Shown: positions 43,988 through 47,043 of the stretch, one piece after another
Layout of the letters: each line of letters opens with the position of its first letter
How positions within the stretch are numbered: the first letter of the stretch is position 1
From: Massilia sp. YIM B02763
GTDB lineage: Bacteria > Pseudomonadota > Gammaproteobacteria > Burkholderiales > Burkholderiaceae_D
Direction: 5' to 3'
NCBI RefSeq assembly: GCF_030412015.1
Contig: NZ_JASNRD010000011.1
Coordinates: 128,384 to 175,426 of the forward strand
Length of the DNA stretch: 47,043 bases
The notes under the pieces: generated by a model
What the model saw: only the letters and a program-made list of their open reading frames with translations
The model's database searches: none
What the model was told of the DNA's origin: nothing
Position numbers and translations under genes: made by a program

Positions 43988-45792
43988 GGGGTGTGCTCCT
44001 CGTTGTTCGCGTTGTCGTTGTGGTTCGATAGCGCCTGCAGCGGCAGGCGCAGTTCGAACTGCGCGCCGCCGCCTTCCGGGTTGTGGGCGCCTAGCCGGCC
44101 GTTCATCGCCTGCACGATCGAGGACGAGATCGCGAGGCCCAGTCCCAGCCCCTGGCCGGACGGTTTCGTGGTGAAGAAGGGTTCGAACAGGTGGGCGGCG
44201 ACCTGTTCGCTGATGCCCGGGCCGCTGTCGCGGATGCGAACGACGGCCGCGCCGTCCTCTTGCGCCATCGCCACCCACACGCGCTTCTCGGCCGCGCCGT
44301 CGACGGCATCGAGCGCGTTGCGCAGCAGGTTGATCAGCACCTGTTCGATGCGCACGGCGTTGCCCGTCACGTGCAGGGGCGCGGCTCCCGTATCGATGTC
44401 GAGCCGCGCGCCGCGGCGCTTGAATTCGCTCTCCAGCAGGAAGGCCGACGCCTGCACGGAGCGCGCCAGGTCGACGCTGGCGATCGCCTCGTCCTTGCGC
44501 GCGAAGCCCTTCAATTGCGCGATGATGGCGCCCATGCGCGCGCTGGCGTCGCTGATGTGGCCCAGGTTGCCGTCCGCCTGTTCCGGCATGCCGCGCGCCA
44601 GGAAGGTGCGGGCATTGTCGGCGAAGGCGCGGATCGCCGCCAGCGGCTGGTTCAGCTCGTGCGTCATGCCGGCCGCCATCTGGCCCAGCATCGCCAGCTT
44701 GCCGGCCTGGACGAATTCGTCGCGGGTGCTGCGCAGCAGCCGCTCCGCCTCCTGCAGCTTGGCGTACTTCTGCGCCAGGTGGCGGTTGGTTTCCGACAGT
44801 TCCTCGGTGCGCTCCTGGATGCGCCGCTCCAGGTCGCGCGCCGCGCGCTGCAGGGCGGCGCGCGATTCCGTGCGTTCCTGCAGCCGGCGGCGGCGCTGGT
44901 GCAGCGCCCAGCCGCTCACGCCCGCGCAGGCGAGCAGCAGGGCGGCGCCGGCGGCCCACTGGATGCCGGCGCGCAGCGCCCGTTCGCGCCCCGGGAACAG
45001 CATCAGCTGCCAGCCCAGCCGGCCGACGGCGCGGGTGACATAGGGGCCCGTGGGCTCGGCCAGCGGCGCGATGGCCTGTCCCATGTACTGCTGCGTGCGC
45101 GCCAGCTCGGCGCGGGTGGCGGCGGGCAGCGGATGCAGGCTGTGGTAGCGCCAGGCCGGGCGGTTGGTGCGGAAGATGACGCCGCTGCGGTCGGCCAGCA
45201 CGATCGGGTCCTCGCTGCTGGCCCAGGTGCTTTCGAATTCGTCTAGCGTGATCTTGACGACGATGACGCCGTCGATGGGACCGCCGGCGCTGCCGTGGCG
45301 GTACACCGGCTGGGCGATGAAGTAGCCGGCTTCGCCGGTATTGGTGCCGATGCCGTAGAACCGGCCCGCGCGGCCGGCCAGCGCTTCGCTGAAATAGGGG
45401 CGGTAGGAGAAATTCTTGCCGACGAAGCCGAGCGGCTGGTCCCAGTTGCTGGCGGCGATGGTCAGGCCCTTGCGGTCCATCAGGTACAGCGCGCCCACCT
45501 TGGCCTGGCGCTGGATCGCCTGCAGCGAGGCGTTCATGCGCGCGACGACCGCGGGGTCGTCCGCGTGCGCCAGCGCGTCCGCGACCTCGTGCTGCTGGCC
45601 GAGCACGAAGGGCAGCGTCTCGAAGCGTTCCAGCAGCGACTGCAGGTCGGGCGCCATCAGCTGCAGCTGGCGGCTGCCCTGTTCCATCACGTCGGCGTGG
45701 GCGCGGCGGCTGCCGAGGTGGAAGGCGCCGGCGATGACGGCGGCGCAGGCCATCAGGCACAGGAGCAGGAGGAGAGGCTGTTTGGCGCGCAT
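43984..45792 (-). CDS. dctB: DctB-type C4-dicarboxylate sensor histidine kinase
   Basis: A 602-residue membrane histidine kinase. A short N-terminal helix (about 6-26) and a second (about 293-315) bracket a periplasmic double-Cache (PDC) sensor with the conserved GKNFSYRPYFSEAL and GTNTGEAGYFIAQPVY. A coiled coil follows (about 320-390), then DHp with the phosphoacceptor His in GMTHELNQPLAAI and HATPase with NLLRNALDA, DSGPGI and GLGLGLAISSSIV. The family senses succinate, fumarate and malate. ATG 45792 directly opens the first helix. It is upstream of and overlaps dctD, forming a two-gene operon. Confidence 0.93.
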
Positions 45793-45841
45793 GCGGGATT
45801 GTACTGTGGCGCGGAATGGAGGAATACGAAAACTGAACCGG

Positions 45842-45929
45842 CGTCGTCCCTGCGAAGGCAGGGACCCAAGCTCTGCGCGCATGGCGGTGAAGCATGCAGA
45901 ATTGGACCCCTGCCTGCGCAGGGGCGACG
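45842..45929. repeat. REPIN-like palindromic repeat, copy 4 of 4
   Basis: Left half CGTCGTCCCTGCGAAGGC and right half CCTGCGCAGGGGCGACG around a variable spacer, as in the copies at 24416, 26525 and 33871. It lies between dctB and the ABC transporter ATPase, both on the minus strand. Confidence 0.88.
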
Positions 45930-45944
45930 GGTGAATATGGCGGT

Positions 45945-46739
45945 TCAGTCCACCGCCGCCAGCTTCATTTCCGCATCGTGGTGCCGCTGCTGCTCTTCCA
46001 TCACCAGCATGCCCAGTTCGCGCTTCAAGGCATTGAACTCGGGCGCCGACGGGTCGCGCAGGCGCGGCAGGTCGACCAGGATGTCGCGCTTGACCGTGCC
46101 GGGGCGGTAGGTCATGACGACGATGCGGTCGGCCAGGTAGATCGCCTCCTCGATGCTGTGGGTGACGAAGATGATGGTCTTCTTCAGCTCCGCCCAGATA
46201 CGCAGCAGCTCGTCCTGCAGGTTGCGGCGGGTGAGGGCGTCCAGCGCGCCGAACGGCTCGTCCATCAGCATGATGGGCGAGTCCAGCGCCAGCACGCGGG
46301 CGATGGCCACGCGCTGGCGCATGCCGCCGGACAGGTCCTTCGGATAGCGGCTGCGGAAGTCGGACAGCGACAGCATCTCCAGCAGCTTGTCCACGGTCGC
46401 CGCGATCTGCGCCTTCGACTGCCCCTTGATCTCCAGGCCGAACGCGATGTTCTTCTCGACCGTCATCCAGGGAAACAGCGCGTATTCCTGGAACACCATG
46501 CCGCGGTCCGGGCCGGGGCCCGTGATGGCCTTGCTGTCCGCCGTCAGCGTGCCCGACGTCGGCAGCGAGAAGCCGGCGATGGCGTTGAGCAGCGTCGACT
46601 TGCCGCAGCCGGAAGGACCCAGCAGGCAGACGAACTGGCCGTGCGGGATCTGCAGGTCGATGTCCTTGAGCGCGACGACTTCGCGCTCGGAGGTCGCGAA
46701 CACCTTGTTCACGCCCTGTACGTCGATGTGGACGCTCAT
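45945..46739 (-). CDS. ABC transporter ATPase, nitrate/sulfonate/taurine type
   Basis: A 264-residue cytoplasmic ATPase of the SsuB/TauB/NrtD subgroup. Walker A GPSGCGKST (about 41-49), Q-loop GMVFQEYALFPWMTV (about 81-95), signature LSGGMRQR (about 137-144), Walker B IMLMDEPFGALD (about 157-168) and the switch His in FVTHSIEEA (about 193-201) are intact. It energises uptake of organosulfur compounds, nitrate or similar anions; the substrate depends on the binding protein, which is not in the window. It follows the permease gene after one base, so the two are coupled. AGAAC lies just before the ATG at 46739. Confidence 0.92.
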   Translation of the reverse strand: MSVHIDVQGVNKVFATSEREVVALKDIDLQIPHGQFVCLLGPSGCGKSTLLNAIAGFSLPTSGTLTADSKAITGPGPDRGMVFQEYALFPWMTVEKNIAFGLEIKGQSKAQIAATVDKLLEMLSLSDFRSRYPKDLSGGMRQRVAIARVLALDSPIMLMDEPFGALDALTRRNLQDELLRIWAELKKTIIFVTHSIEEAIYLADRIVVMTYRPGTVKRDILVDLPRLRDPSAPEFNALKRELGMLVMEEQQRHHDAEMKLAAVD

Positions 46740-46740
46740 A

Positions 46741-47043
46741 TCAGTTCTCCAGGCCGCGGTGCCAGCGCAGCAAGTGGTTGTTCAGGCGGTTCATGCCGAT
46801 GTCGATCAACAGGCCCAGGATGCCGATGCTGATCATGCCGGCGATGATCTTGTCCGACCAGAAGTACTCGCGCGCTTCCAGGATGCGGAAACCGAGGCCG
46901 TTGTTCACGGCGATCATCTCGGACACGATGACGACGATGAAGGCGGTGCCGATGCCGATGCGCACGCCCGACAGGATGTAGGGCACGGCCGCCGGCAGCA
47001 TCACACGCACGAACATGGCGCGCTGCGACACGCCCAGGTTGCG
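46741..47043 (-). CDS. ABC transporter permease (SsuC/TauC type), N-terminus cut by window end
   Basis: Partial: only the C-terminal 100 residues are inside the window, and the gene continues beyond 47043 in frame (NLGVSQR...). The segment has the permease EAA-like loop end VMLPAAVPYILSGVRIGIGTAF and GFRILEAREYF, plus two membrane helices (FIVVIVSEM and GMISIGILGLLIDIG). It matches the membrane component of nitrate/sulfonate/taurine importers and pairs with the ATPase one base downstream. Confidence 0.9.
   Translation of the reverse strand, partial: RNLGVSQRAMFVRVMLPAAVPYILSGVRIGIGTAFIVVIVSEMIAVNNGLGFRILEAREYFWSDKIIAGMISIGILGLLIDIGMNRLNNHLLRWHRGLEN

Overview
The window is 47 kb of GC-rich, gene-dense bacterial chromosome. 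Gene content and protein style point to a betaproteobacterium of the Oxalobacteraceae, most like Massilia, Telluria or Pseudoduganella. This is inferred from an OmpR/EnvZ pair, the dap/yffB/prmB order, PilU, many c-di-GMP proteins and several families of dispersed palindromic repeats. I saw no rRNA, tRNA, phage, insertion sequence or CRISPR array.

Layout. 1-7.1 kb: a palindromic repeat with an internal terminator, a YfeH-type SBF transporter, an S46 dipeptidyl-peptidase, a pnuC plus ribosyl-kinase pair, and a convergent TonB-dependent receptor whose leader is a TPP riboswitch. 7.2-13.2 kb: a VirK/YbjX protein, a glutathione S-transferase, a Tat-exported amidase, a PhzF-type isomerase and a FeeM-like acyltransferase. 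13.3-19.8 kb: a 988-residue membrane GGDEF-EAL protein, a DUF4124 protein, envZ-ompR and a small secreted protein. 20-24.4 kb: a FapA-like DUF342 protein, an ACE-like M2 peptidase and a CheW. 24.5-33 kb (minus strand): yheS, prmB, dapE, yffB, pilU, dapD and dapC, that is, the succinylase lysine/diaminopimelate genes with translation and pilus genes mixed in. 33-38.6 kb: a DUF1275 membrane protein, an AraC regulator, a response-regulator diguanylate cyclase, an aminotransferase and a Rid protein. 38.7-41.4 kb: a locus homologous to the E. coli reactive-chlorine system (rclR, rclC) in which two CzcE-like periplasmic proteins replace rclA/rclB. 41.4-47 kb: a threonine-dehydratase-like enzyme, a gene remnant, dctB-dctD, and the start of a sulfonate/taurine/nitrate-type ABC transporter cut by the window end.

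The most interesting system is at 38.65-41.4 kb. The promoters of both czcE-like genes and of rclC share one composite motif, TYGAGC-N6-GGCATGGCYGC-N16-TASACT, with identical spacing in all three. This predicts a small RclR regulon joining hypochlorous-acid sensing to a copper-binding-type periplasmic protein. Other points worth attention are the TPP-riboswitch TonB receptor beside pnuC and a kinase, four copies of a REPIN-like element, a Rid protein lacking the catalytic Arg, an S46 peptidase with Ser at the specificity position, and an orphan intrinsic terminator that may mark a small RNA.
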